Assembly: GCA_028717045.1 (NCBI GenBank)
Contig: JAQUON010000016.1
Location: 1-16,868 of the forward strand
DNA: 16,868 nucleotides
Direction of reading: 5' to 3'
Origin: Candidatus Omnitrophota bacterium
GTDB lineage: Bacteria > Omnitrophota > Gorgyraeia > Gygaellales > Profunditerraquicolaceae
In this document: positions 1 through 7,067 of the stretch, one piece after another
Numbering within the stretch: the stretch's first letter is position 1
How the letters are laid out: each line of letters begins with the position of its first letter
Translations under genes and position numbers: made by a program
The notes under the pieces: model-generated
Told to the model about the DNA's origin: nothing
The model's database searches: none
The model's input: only the letters and a program-made list of their open reading frames with translations

Positions 1-164
1 TATGTTGACGCAGGCAATCACAAATCAGGCAATAAAACAGGCCTGGGCCAGGGAGTTGTTTTGAGCGCGCAGTATGCGTTTTGATGAGAATGCATTACAA
101 ATAAGATAGGCAGAGGCGGGGGAAAACCCTCTCCCTATCTTAAGCTTACAAAAGGAGCAAAGGC
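1..164. other. Upstream region of the metY operon, no gene assigned
   Basis: These bases precede the first clear gene. All three forward frames hit stops early: frame 1 is open to a TGA at 82-84, and frame 2 holds about 20 codons from an ATG at 2 to a TGA at 62-64. Either could be the tail of a gene outside the window, but nothing in the short peptides is recognisable. A possible weak promoter is TTGATG (81-86) with TAAGAT (102-107), but the 15-base spacer is short, so I do not call it. The hairpin at 102-142 and the Shine-Dalgarno AAAGGAG (151-157) are the only convincing elements. I see no SAM riboswitch or T-box signature. Confidence 0.5.
102..142 (+). promoter_or_regulatory. Long hairpin in the metY leader
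   Basis: Bases 102-116 and 128-142 are inverted repeats that pair over 15 positions with one mismatch (C111 opposite C133), leaving an 11-base loop. The stem ends 8 bases before the Shine-Dalgarno AAAGGAG of metY. No run of T follows on the + strand, so it does not look like a simple intrinsic terminator for an upstream gene. It could be a leader element that affects mRNA stability or translation of the sulfur operon, a terminator remnant, or a protein-binding site. The pairing is seen directly; the function is inference. Confidence 0.4.
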
Positions 165-1466
165 ATGAGTAAAATCGATACCCAACTGAAAACAGAAACA
201 CTTGCGTTGCACGGGGGCCAGGAGCCGGATCCGACAACAGGCGCAAGGGCGGTGCCTCTCTATCAGACAACGTCGTATCAGTTCAAAAACACACAACACG
301 CCGCCAACCTTTTCGGCCTAAAAGAGTTTGGGAACATCTACACGCGCATTATGAACCCGACTACCGACGTGTTGGAAAAGAGGGTTGCGCTTTTAGACGG
401 CGGCATTGGCGCGCTGGCAGCAGCCAGCGGCCAATCGGCAATCACCCTGGCCCTTCTCAATATTGCAAAGGCAGGTGATGAGATCGTCTCGGCGGATAAT
501 CTCTACGGTGGCACCTACAACCTCTTCCATTACACCTTTCCGCGTTTAGGCCTTAAAGTGCATTTTGTAAAATCCAATGACCTCAATGCGCTTCAGAAGG
601 CGATAACACCCAAGACCAAGGCCGTGTATGCGGAATCAATAGGGAACCCCAAGCTGGACGTAGCGGATTTGGAGGGCATCGCAGAAGTAGCCCATAAGAA
701 CGGTTTGCCCTTTGTCCTCGATAATACCGTGTCTCCTTATCTGCTCCGTCCTGTGGATTTTGGAGTGGATATTGTGGTGTATTCTGCTACAAAATTTATC
801 GGCGGCCATGGTACTTCAATCGGGGGTATTATTGTAGACTCAGGGAAATTTGACTGGACTAGCGGTAAATTCCCCCTGATCGCCGAGCCGGAGCCGAGCT
901 ACCACGGCATCAATTTTGTAGAGGCATTAAAGCCGTTAGGGAACCTGGCATACATTATAAAAGCCAGGGTTACATTATTGCGGGATCTTGGGCCTGCGCT
1001 CTCTCCGTTTAACGCATTCTTATTCCTGCAGGGCCTTGAAACCCTTCATTTGAGGATGCCCAGGCATTCCGAGAATACCCTTGCAGTTGCCCAGTATCTT
1101 GAGAAACATCCGCAGGTCTCCTGGGTGAATTACCCTGGGCTTGACTCAAGCCCGGAAAGGGGGAGGGTGAAGAAATACCTGCCAAAAGGCGCAGGCGCCA
1201 TTCTCGGGTTCGGTATCAAGGGCGGGCTTGCGGCGGGGAAGAAGTTTATTGATGCATTACAATTGATTTCTCACCTTGCCAATGTAGGCGATGCCAAGAG
1301 CCTGGCGATTCATCCGGCAACCACCACGCATCAGCAGCTTTCAAGCGAAGAGCAGCTTGCCACAGGAGTAACCCCGGATTTTGTGAGACTCTCGGTAGGC
1401 ATTGAACACATTGATGACATCATCGCAGATATTGAGCAGGCATTGGCGCAAGCCAAGAAAATCTAA
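165..1466 (+). CDS. metY: O-acetylhomoserine sulfhydrylase (aminocarboxypropyltransferase)
   Basis: PLP enzyme of the Cys/Met metabolism family (fold type I). It is predicted to join O-acetyl- (or O-succinyl-) homoserine with sulfide to give homocysteine in the cytoplasm. The 433-residue length is right for MetY and longer than cystathionine synthases/lyases (about 380). The PLP lysine is K210 in SATKFIGGHG. The phosphate-binding Tyr/Arg pair is in YTRIMNPT (Y59, R61), and the aspartate that contacts the pyridine ring is D186 in LDNT. The SGQSA stretch near residue 90 is typical. The start is the ATG at 165, seven bases after AAAGGAG. It is the first gene of the sulfur operon, with cysK 12 bases downstream. 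The neighbouring metX/metW supply its substrate, which supports the MetY call over a cystathionine enzyme. Confidence 0.93.
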   Translation: MSKIDTQLKTETLALHGGQEPDPTTGARAVPLYQTTSYQFKNTQHAANLFGLKEFGNIYTRIMNPTTDVLEKRVALLDGGIGALAAASGQSAITLALLNIAKAGDEIVSADNLYGGTYNLFHYTFPRLGLKVHFVKSNDLNALQKAITPKTKAVYAESIGNPKLDVADLEGIAEVAHKNGLPFVLDNTVSPYLLRPVDFGVDIVVYSATKFIGGHGTSIGGIIVDSGKFDWTSGKFPLIAEPEPSYHGINFVEALKPLGNLAYIIKARVTLLRDLGPALSPFNAFLFLQGLETLHLRMPRHSENTLAVAQYLEKHPQVSWVNYPGLDSSPERGRVKKYLPKGAGAILGFGIKGGLAAGKKFIDALQLISHLANVGDAKSLAIHPATTTHQQLSSEEQLATGVTPDFVRLSVGIEHIDDIIADIEQALAQAKKI

Positions 1467-1478
1467 AGAGGAGGGTTT

Positions 1479-2408
1479 ATGGCGCGAATATTCAATGATA
1501 TCACCAAGACCGTTGGCAATACGCCTTTGGTGCGGTTAAGCCGCATCGGCAAGGGGCTTGAGGCCGAGCTGCTCGCAAAACTCGAATCCTTTAACCCCCT
1601 GTCCAGCGTAAAGGACCGTATTGGCGTTGCGATGATTGAAGACGCAGAACGAAGGGGTGTCTTAAAGAAAGGCTCGGTTATTATTGAACCGACCAGCGGT
1701 AACACGGGGATTGCGCTTGCGTTTGTAGCCGCAGCCAAAGGGTATAAACTGATCCTGACTATGCCTGATACCATGAGTATTGAAAGGAGGCAGTTGCTAT
1801 CGATATTTGGAGCAGAATTAGTGCTTACTCCCGGCGCTGAAGGCATGAAAGGCGCAGTGAGGCGCGCTGAAGAGCTGGCAAAAGAAACGCCCAATTCCGT
1901 AGTTCTGCAGCAATTTAACAACCCCGCCAATCCTCAGATACACCGGCAGACTACGGCTGAAGAAATTTACAACGATACCGACGGCAACGTAGATATTCTG
2001 GTATCGGGAATAGGCACAGGCGGGACTATTACCGGTGTTGCCGAAGTGATCAAGAAAAGGAAGAATGGTTTTAAGGCAATTGCCGTTGAACCGGACGCCT
2101 CACCGGTGTTATCCGGAGGCCAGCCCGGGCCGCATAAAATTCAGGGGATAGGCGCAGGGTTTGTCCCTGAAGTACTAAACAGAGATATTATCGATGAGGT
2201 TATCCGCGTTACCAATGACGATGCAGGAGAGGCTGCTAGGCGCCTGGCAAAACTGGAAGGGATCCTTGCCGGAATTTCAAGCGGGGCAGCCCTGTGGGCA
2301 GCCATTGAGGTAGCCAAGAGGCAGGAGAATAAAGGTAAAGTTATCGTGGTGATATTGCCTGACACAGGAGAAAGGTACCTGTCTACCTGGTTATTTCAGG
2401 AACGTTGA
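1479..2408 (+). CDS. cysK: Cysteine synthase (O-acetylserine sulfhydrylase)
   Basis: Fold-type II PLP enzyme that makes cysteine from O-acetylserine and sulfide. At 309 residues it matches the CysK family. The PLP lysine is K45 in SSVKDRIG. The substrate loop TSGNTG is at 72-77, QFNNPAN at 145-151, and the glycine-rich phosphate cup GTGGTITG at 179-186. The C-terminal SSGA and LPDTGERYLST motifs are those of CysK. It has no CBS domain, unlike the paralogue at 4164-5543. The ATG at 1479 follows a strong GAGGAGG Shine-Dalgarno. No serine acetyltransferase is encoded in the window, so O-acetylserine must come from elsewhere. A relaxed acceptor such as O-phosphoserine cannot be excluded from sequence. 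Confidence 0.92.
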   Translation: MARIFNDITKTVGNTPLVRLSRIGKGLEAELLAKLESFNPLSSVKDRIGVAMIEDAERRGVLKKGSVIIEPTSGNTGIALAFVAAAKGYKLILTMPDTMSIERRQLLSIFGAELVLTPGAEGMKGAVRRAEELAKETPNSVVLQQFNNPANPQIHRQTTAEEIYNDTDGNVDILVSGIGTGGTITGVAEVIKKRKNGFKAIAVEPDASPVLSGGQPGPHKIQGIGAGFVPEVLNRDIIDEVIRVTNDDAGEAARRLAKLEGILAGISSGAALWAAIEVAKRQENKGKVIVVILPDTGERYLSTWLFQER

Positions 2409-2422
2409 TATAAGGAAGTCTT

Positions 2423-3577
2423 ATGGAGAAAAAGAACAGCGTAGGAATTGTCGAAACAAAATATTACACATTTGCCCAGGTGCCTAACCAGCTCATCCTA
2501 GAAAGCGGCGAGAAGCTTAGCCCCATTACTTTGGCGTATGAAACCTATGGTGCGCTTAATAAAGAAAAAAACAATGCCGTCCTCTTGCTTCATGCGCTCT
2601 CCGGTGATGCGCACGCAGCCGGCTTTCATAAGGGCCAACAAAGGCCGGGGTGGTGGGATTCTATGGTCGGGCCGGGTAAGGCCTTTGATACGGAAAAATA
2701 TTTTATTATCTGTTCAAATATACTAGGAGGTTGCCGGGGCTCAACCGGGCCGTCAAGCACCAACCCCAGCACCTCGAAACCGTACGCACTTGATTTTCCG
2801 CTGGTGAGTATTGGAGATATGGTTGAATGCCAGAGGCACCTCATAGATCATTTGGGAATAAAAAAATTATTGGCGGTAGTAGGCGGCTCAATGGGCGGGA
2901 TGCAGGCATTGGCATGGTTAGTGAGATATCCAGAAAGGGTGAAAAGCGCAATACCCATCGCTACTGCTGCGAGGCATTCTCCGCAACAGATTGCATTTGA
3001 TGAAGTCGGCCGTCAGGCAATTATGGCTGACCCAGCATGGCTTGAGGGGAATTACTATGGAGGCCATGGTCCCTCAAAGGGGCTGGCAGTAGCCAGGATG
3101 ATCGGCCATATTACCTATATGAGCGATACTTCCATGGCCGAAAAATTCGGCAGGCAGAAAAAAGACAGGAGGCAGCCGTTTAAATTCACGGCTGATTTCG
3201 AAGTCGAAGGGTATTTGCAATACCGGGGAGACAACTTCGTGAAGCGCTTTGATGCCAACTCTTACCTCTATATTACTAAGGCCATGGATAACTTTGACGC
3301 ATCGGGTGGAAAGCCGCTGTATGAGATTTTTAAGAATACAGACGCAAAGGTGTTAGTGATCGCCTTTAAGTCTGATTGGCTGTACCCGGCATATCAGTCA
3401 AAAGAGATTGCCAAGGCCTGTAAGCTCGCCGGCCTGCAGGCAACGTATTGTGAAATAAGTTCTACGTATGGCCATGATGCGTTTTTGCTTGAAGTGAAAG
3501 AAGAGACGCATCTTATCAAGCATTTTTTGAAGAAAGTATTCTATGAATATGAGGTAACCGGAACGTATGAAATATGA
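2423..3577 (+). CDS. metX: Homoserine O-acyltransferase, MetX type (acetyl or succinyl)
   Basis: Alpha/beta-hydrolase-fold transferase that activates the hydroxyl of homoserine for methionine synthesis. Visible motifs are LLLHALSGDAH (55-65), LGGCRGSTGPSS (101-112), the nucleophile elbow GGSMGG (S156), FKSDWLYP (D318) and YGHDAFL (H351). S156, D318 and H351 form the catalytic triad. At 384 residues it is full length. It begins 14 bases after cysK with AAGGAAG upstream of the ATG, and its last 11 bases overlap metW. The family contains both acetyl- and succinyl-transferases, and linkage to metW is common for proteobacterial MetX. The acyl donor cannot be fixed here, though a MetY partner favours O-acetylhomoserine. 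Confidence 0.92.
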   Translation: MEKKNSVGIVETKYYTFAQVPNQLILESGEKLSPITLAYETYGALNKEKNNAVLLLHALSGDAHAAGFHKGQQRPGWWDSMVGPGKAFDTEKYFIICSNILGGCRGSTGPSSTNPSTSKPYALDFPLVSIGDMVECQRHLIDHLGIKKLLAVVGGSMGGMQALAWLVRYPERVKSAIPIATAARHSPQQIAFDEVGRQAIMADPAWLEGNYYGGHGPSKGLAVARMIGHITYMSDTSMAEKFGRQKKDRRQPFKFTADFEVEGYLQYRGDNFVKRFDANSYLYITKAMDNFDASGGKPLYEIFKNTDAKVLVIAFKSDWLYPAYQSKEIAKACKLAGLQATYCEISSTYGHDAFLLEVKEETHLIKHFLKKVFYEYEVTGTYEI

Positions 3578-4160
3578 ATCGATCCACCTAGAACACCGGG
3601 TAATCTTGGAATGGGTCAAACCAAAGAGCTCCGTGCTTGACTTGGGTTGTGGTAATGGAGAGCTCCTTTACATTCTGATTAAGGAAAAAAATGTCCGTGG
3701 CCAAGGAATAGAAATTGACGACCAGTCAATCTATAATTGCGTGGCTAAAGGCCTTAACGTGTTTCACGGGGATATTGATTCGGGGCTGGCAGAGTATTCT
3801 GATAAGTCCTTCGACTACGTGATCTTAAATCAGAGTTTACAGCAGGTCAAGCACCTCAATAGCGTGCTTCTTGATTCCTTAAGGGTAGGCAAGAAGGTAA
3901 TCGTCGGATTTCCGAATTTTGCTTCTTATTCTGCGCGGTTTCAGCTTTTCTTCCGCGGGAAAGTCCCGGTCACCGCATCTCTTCCCTATGCGTGGCACGA
4001 AACGCCTAACTTACATTTCTTTAGCATTGTGGATTTTTTAGGCTATTGCCGCACAGCGCAAGTCAAAGCCGAGAAGAGGGCTTACTTGCACACAGAGAAG
4101 CAAGTGCGGCTCTGGCCGAATCTCTTCGCTCAAACAGCGCTTTTTTTAATTTCAAAATGA
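3567..4160 (+). CDS. metW: MetW, methyltransferase-fold methionine biosynthesis protein
   Basis: Small class I SAM-dependent-methyltransferase fold, 197 residues, the usual MetW size. The SAM-binding loop VLDLGCGNGE is at 23-32, with the acidic residue at the end of strand 2 in GIEID (47-51) and a HGDID motif about 20 residues later. The MetW signature NFASYSARFQLFFRGKVPVT and YAWHETPNLHFF are both present. In proteobacteria MetW is needed together with MetX for homoserine acylation; the biochemical role is not settled. Its ATG lies 11 bases inside the end of metX, with GAGGT at 3551-3555 upstream, so translation is probably coupled. No methyl acceptor can be predicted. Confidence 0.9.
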   Translation: MKYESIHLEHRVILEWVKPKSSVLDLGCGNGELLYILIKEKNVRGQGIEIDDQSIYNCVAKGLNVFHGDIDSGLAEYSDKSFDYVILNQSLQQVKHLNSVLLDSLRVGKKVIVGFPNFASYSARFQLFFRGKVPVTASLPYAWHETPNLHFFSIVDFLGYCRTAQVKAEKRAYLHTEKQVRLWPNLFAQTALFLISK

Positions 4161-4163
4161 CGC

Positions 4164-5543
4164 ATGGCAAAGGCACTGAATACTATCTTGGATGCGATAG
4201 GCAAAACGCCGCTGATCCGGCTGAATGCCATAACGAAAAATGTGCGCTCACGGATCTATGTAAAGGCAGAATTTCTTAATCCCGGCGGAAGCGTAAAAGA
4301 CAGAATAGGCCTAAAGATGATTGAGGCAGCCGAACGGGAAGGAAAACTGAAGCCCGGCGGCACAATCATCGAGGCAACTGCGGGAAATACGGGGGTAGGG
4401 CTTGCGTTGGTTGCCGCAGTCAAGGGCTATCGTTGTATATTCGTCATGCCGGATAAGATGAGCCAGGAGAAGGTGAATTTGCTTAAGGCATACGGTGCTG
4501 AAGTCGTTATCACGCCTACTGCGGTTGCCCCTGATTCGCCCGAGAGCTATAACGGAGTTGCAGACAGGCTGGCCGAAGAAATCCCTAATGCGTTCAGGCC
4601 AAATCAATTTGAAAATCAAAATAACCCCCTGGCGCATTACTTAACTACGGGCCCTGAGATATGGGAAGATTCCAGGGGTGAGATAGAAGTTTTTGTTGCG
4701 GGAATGGGTACCGGTGGCACTATATCGGGAACGGCAAAATATCTTAAGGAAAAGAATCCCGGTATTACCATAGTTGGCGCTGATCCGCAAGGCTCGATAC
4801 TCTCCGGGGATAGCCCTTGCTCCTATAAGGTGGAAGGCATAGGAGAAGATTTTATCCCAAAGACATTTAACCGCCAGCTAGTGGATGAAATGGTGCGGGT
4901 AAACGACAAAGAATCATTTAATGTTGCCAGGCGCCTTGCCAGAGAAGAAGGCTTGCTGGTGGGCGGTTCGGCAGGAACAGCTGTGGCTGCTGCGTTAAAA
5001 TATGCCAAACGTCTTGAAGAGGCAAAATATATCGTAGTGCTCTTGCCCGATACGGGAAGAAACTATATTAATAAGGTATTCTCAGATCGCTGGATGCAGG
5101 AGAATGGTTTTTGGGAAGGCAAGCAGTTGCGCACAGTGGTCATAAAGGAGGTACTTGCGGGGAAGAAAAGCCTTCCATCCCTGATTTCAGTCTCCCGTCA
5201 CGATAAACTTATCCGGGCAGCCTCACTCATTCAGGAATTTAATATTTCGCAGCTGCCGGTTATCAATAATAATGATGTCGTAGGAAGTTTAAATGAAGCA
5301 TCCCTTATGCAACTTCTGCACGATGGCGTTGAATTTGACAAGCAGGATATAGCGACGGTTATGGGTAAACCCTTACCATCATTGGATGAGAATACCGATA
5401 TCTCGGAGGCATATAGAGTGCTTCTCTCCGGGGCAACCGGCATTGTGGTTACGCATGAAGGCGTTCCGGCAGGCTTGCTTACCCGAACAGATTTAGTCAG
5501 CTATTGGATAACACAAAAAGAAGAGGGGCTCCATGCGTTTTGA
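4164..5543 (+). CDS. cbs: Cystathionine beta-synthase with C-terminal CBS domain pair
   Basis: Fold-type II PLP enzyme predicted to condense serine (or an activated serine) with homocysteine into cystathionine. The catalytic part covers about 1-320: K45 in GGSVKDRIG, TAGNTG (72-77), GTGGTISG (182-189), DPQGS (207-211) and GGSAGT (267-272). DPxGS and SAGT are typical of beta-synthases rather than of CysK. Two CBS motifs follow, roughly 338-390 and 397-450, and may sense an adenosyl ligand such as SAM or AMP. The N-terminal heme region of animal enzymes is absent. At 459 residues it is the normal size for a bacterial CBS with this module. The ATG is 3 bases after the metW stop with no clear Shine-Dalgarno, so coupled translation is likely. 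The last 11 bases overlap the next gene. Confidence 0.88.
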   Translation: MAKALNTILDAIGKTPLIRLNAITKNVRSRIYVKAEFLNPGGSVKDRIGLKMIEAAEREGKLKPGGTIIEATAGNTGVGLALVAAVKGYRCIFVMPDKMSQEKVNLLKAYGAEVVITPTAVAPDSPESYNGVADRLAEEIPNAFRPNQFENQNNPLAHYLTTGPEIWEDSRGEIEVFVAGMGTGGTISGTAKYLKEKNPGITIVGADPQGSILSGDSPCSYKVEGIGEDFIPKTFNRQLVDEMVRVNDKESFNVARRLAREEGLLVGGSAGTAVAAALKYAKRLEEAKYIVVLLPDTGRNYINKVFSDRWMQENGFWEGKQLRTVVIKEVLAGKKSLPSLISVSRHDKLIRAASLIQEFNISQLPVINNNDVVGSLNEASLMQLLHDGVEFDKQDIATVMGKPLPSLDENTDISEAYRVLLSGATGIVVTHEGVPAGLLTRTDLVSYWITQKEEGLHAF

Positions 5544-6675
5544 GACGAAGGCAATCCATGCCGGCCAGGATCCTGATGCGGCAACCGGAGCAGTGATTGT
5601 TCCGGTGTATCAGACCTCGACTTTTTTGCAGGAAGCTATCGGTAGGCATAAAGGGTATGAATATTCTCGCACCGCCAATCCTACGCGCAGGGCGTTAGAG
5701 GCCGCAATCGCTTCCTTAGAAGAAGGCCGGTATGGTTTGGCTTTTTCTTCCGGTGTAGCTGCAACCACTGCGGTCTTTAGTGCATTGCAAACAGGCGACC
5801 ATGTGATAGTGGGAGACGATATCTACGGAGGGACCTTTAGATTACTCGAAAAGGTCTTCAAAAAATGGGTGCTTGCAGTTAGCTATGCCGATGTCGACAC
5901 CTTGCATTCCTTCAACAGCTTGATTAGGAAGAAAACAAGGCTTATTTGGAGTGAAACACCCACTAATCCCCTTTTGAAAATAATCGATATAAAAAAGCTT
6001 TCTTCTGTAGCCCATCGGCACAAAGTTAAACTGGCCGTTGACAATACCTTTGCCAGTCCCTATTTTCAGAAGCCGCTTCTTTTGGGTGCTGATATCGTTG
6101 TGCACAGCACTACTAAATACATTGCCGGCCATAGCGATGCGATAGGAGGAGCGGTCGTTACCAACGACGAAGAATATTACCGAGAGATTAAGTTTTATCA
6201 GAATGCAGCCGGAGCTGTCCCGGGAATATGGGACAGTTGGTTAGTGCTGCGCGGAATCAAAACACTCGCGGTCAGGATGAGGGCGCATCAGGAAAATGCG
6301 GTATGCCTTGCGCGTTACTTAAGCCGTCACCCTAAAATTAGCCGGGTATATTATCCCGGTTTGCGCGCCAGTCCGGGTTATGCGCTTGCAAAGAAGCAAA
6401 TGCAGGGTTTTGGCGGGATGATAAGCATTGAGCTTAAAGGAGGCAGGAGAGAGGTAGAAAAGTTTTTTTCGTCCCTTAAAATTTTTCTTTTGGCAGAAAG
6501 CTTAGGAGGAGTTGAGTCGCTTATTTGCTATCCGTCGCAGATGACCCATGCCTCTATGACGTATAAAGAAAGGCTTAAGCGTAGGATAAGGGACAATTTA
6601 GTCAGAATCTCTGTGGGCATCGAAAACAAATTTGATTTAAAGCGCGACCTACAGCAGGCCTTATTGGCGGTGTAA
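5533..6675 (+). CDS. Cystathionine gamma-lyase / gamma-synthase
   Basis: Second fold-type I Cys/Met-metabolism PLP enzyme, 380 residues, the length of MetB/MccB-type proteins. Motifs are YSRTANPT (Y44, R46), SETPTNPLLKI (140-150), D170 in VDNTF, the PLP lysine K195 in HSTTKYIAGHSD, and a C-terminal LGGVESLICYPSQMTHASM block. Sequence alone does not separate lyase from synthase. The 11-base overlap with a cystathionine beta-synthase favours the lyase role: cleaving cystathionine to cysteine, ammonia and 2-oxobutyrate, as in MccAB-type reverse transsulfuration. A synthase using the MetX product is the main alternative. It is the last gene of the operon; no strong terminator follows, so some read-through into csoR is possible. 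Confidence 0.87.
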   Translation: MRFETKAIHAGQDPDAATGAVIVPVYQTSTFLQEAIGRHKGYEYSRTANPTRRALEAAIASLEEGRYGLAFSSGVAATTAVFSALQTGDHVIVGDDIYGGTFRLLEKVFKKWVLAVSYADVDTLHSFNSLIRKKTRLIWSETPTNPLLKIIDIKKLSSVAHRHKVKLAVDNTFASPYFQKPLLLGADIVVHSTTKYIAGHSDAIGGAVVTNDEEYYREIKFYQNAAGAVPGIWDSWLVLRGIKTLAVRMRAHQENAVCLARYLSRHPKISRVYYPGLRASPGYALAKKQMQGFGGMISIELKGGRREVEKFFSSLKIFLLAESLGGVESLICYPSQMTHASMTYKERLKRRIRDNLVRISVGIENKFDLKRDLQQALLAV

Positions 6676-6729
6676 CCGGCACACGCACCAGGACCAGCCT
6701 TGAGGTGGCTAAGGATTTTAAGGATTCCC

Positions 6730-6759
6730 TTGACATAGGGTAGGGGGGTATGGTATACT
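6730..6759 (+). promoter_or_regulatory. Sigma-70-type promoter of the csoR-cus operon
   Basis: A perfect -35 TTGACA (6730-6735) and a -10 TATACT (6754-6759) are separated by 18 bases. TGG immediately before the -10 adds an extended -10 element (TGn). Transcription would start around 6766, about 16 bases before the csoR ATG, leaving room for the Shine-Dalgarno AAAGGAG. It lies in the 106-base gap after the sulfur operon, so the copper genes have their own promoter. An 8-base direct repeat TAAGGATT (6710-6717 and 6719-6726) sits directly upstream of the -35. Confidence 0.8.
6736..6753 (+). promoter_or_regulatory. Candidate CsoR operator (G-tract in promoter spacer)
   Basis: The spacer contains TAGGGGGGTA (6741-6750), six G flanked by TA on both sides, preceded by AGGGTA (6737-6742). 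CsoR/RcnR family proteins bind A/T-flanked runs of G/C, often between -35 and -10, so the apo-repressor would block RNA polymerase and copper binding would release it. The csoR gene starts 32 bases downstream, consistent with autoregulation. The G-tract and its position are seen directly; its role as operator is inferred from the family. Confidence 0.65.
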
Positions 6760-6781
6760 TGAATGAAAGGAGATAAAGCCA

Positions 6782-7066
6782 ATGAACCCACCAACTACCC
6801 ACGAAGAACAACTGCAGTTCTTAAGTAAAATAGAGGGCCAGATCCGCGGTATTGAAAGGATGATCCGGGATAAAAGGTATTGCCCTGATATCATCACCCA
6901 GGTCCACTCGATTATCGGGGCGCTTTACCGGGTGGAACATGAGATATTCAAGAAGCATGTCCAGGGTTGCGTGGTGAACGCACTAAAAGGAAAGTCGGAA
7001 ATAGAGAAGACGAAGAAAATCGATGAAATTGTGGAGCTACTTTCAAGGTTCCGAAAAATAGCCTAA
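6782..7066 (+). CDS. csoR: CsoR-family copper-sensing transcriptional repressor
   Basis: All-helical, 94-residue protein of the CsoR/RcnR (DUF156) family. It begins with the family-typical stretch QFLSKIEGQIRGIERMI. The Cu(I) ligands of Mycobacterium CsoR (Cys36, His61, Cys65) correspond to C34, H59 and C63, with identical spacing (25 and 4), and Y33 precedes the first cysteine as in CsoR. This points to copper rather than nickel (RcnR) or formaldehyde (FrmR). The ATG at 6782 follows AAAGGAG. The next gene starts 1 base after the stop, so the repressor is the first gene of the efflux operon it most likely controls. Confidence 0.9.
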   Translation: MNPPTTHEEQLQFLSKIEGQIRGIERMIRDKRYCPDIITQVHSIIGALYRVEHEIFKKHVQGCVVNALKGKSEIEKTKKIDEIVELLSRFRKIA

Positions 7067-7067
7067 G

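Noticed and set aside
2..64. Short ORF of 20 codons starting at base 2
   Set aside because: It runs off near the window edge, has no visible ribosome binding site and no recognisable sequence. It may be the tail of an outside gene, but frame 1 is equally open.
1..164. SAM riboswitch or T-box upstream of the methionine operon
   Set aside because: The region holds one long hairpin only. I find neither the conserved core pattern of SAM-I-type riboswitches nor the T-box sequence with a following terminator/antiterminator pair.
1463..1930. Minus-strand ORF of 155 codons opposite cysK, and other long minus-strand ORFs (for example 11467-12150, 15386-16078, 16145-16789)
   Set aside because: Each lies fully opposite a well-supported gene, shows low-complexity Ser/Ala/Leu/Ile-rich composition, and has no recognisable domain.
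4164..5543. Second cysteine synthase (CysM-like) instead of cystathionine beta-synthase
   Set aside because: The DPQGS and SAGT motifs, the C-terminal CBS pair and the overlap with a cystathionine gamma-lyase/synthase favour the beta-synthase.
6694..6710. Intrinsic terminator after the cystathionine gamma-lyase gene
   Set aside because: The pairing is short (CCA-CC with GG-TGG, one bulge) and is followed by CTAAGGATTTT rather than a run of T directly after the stem.
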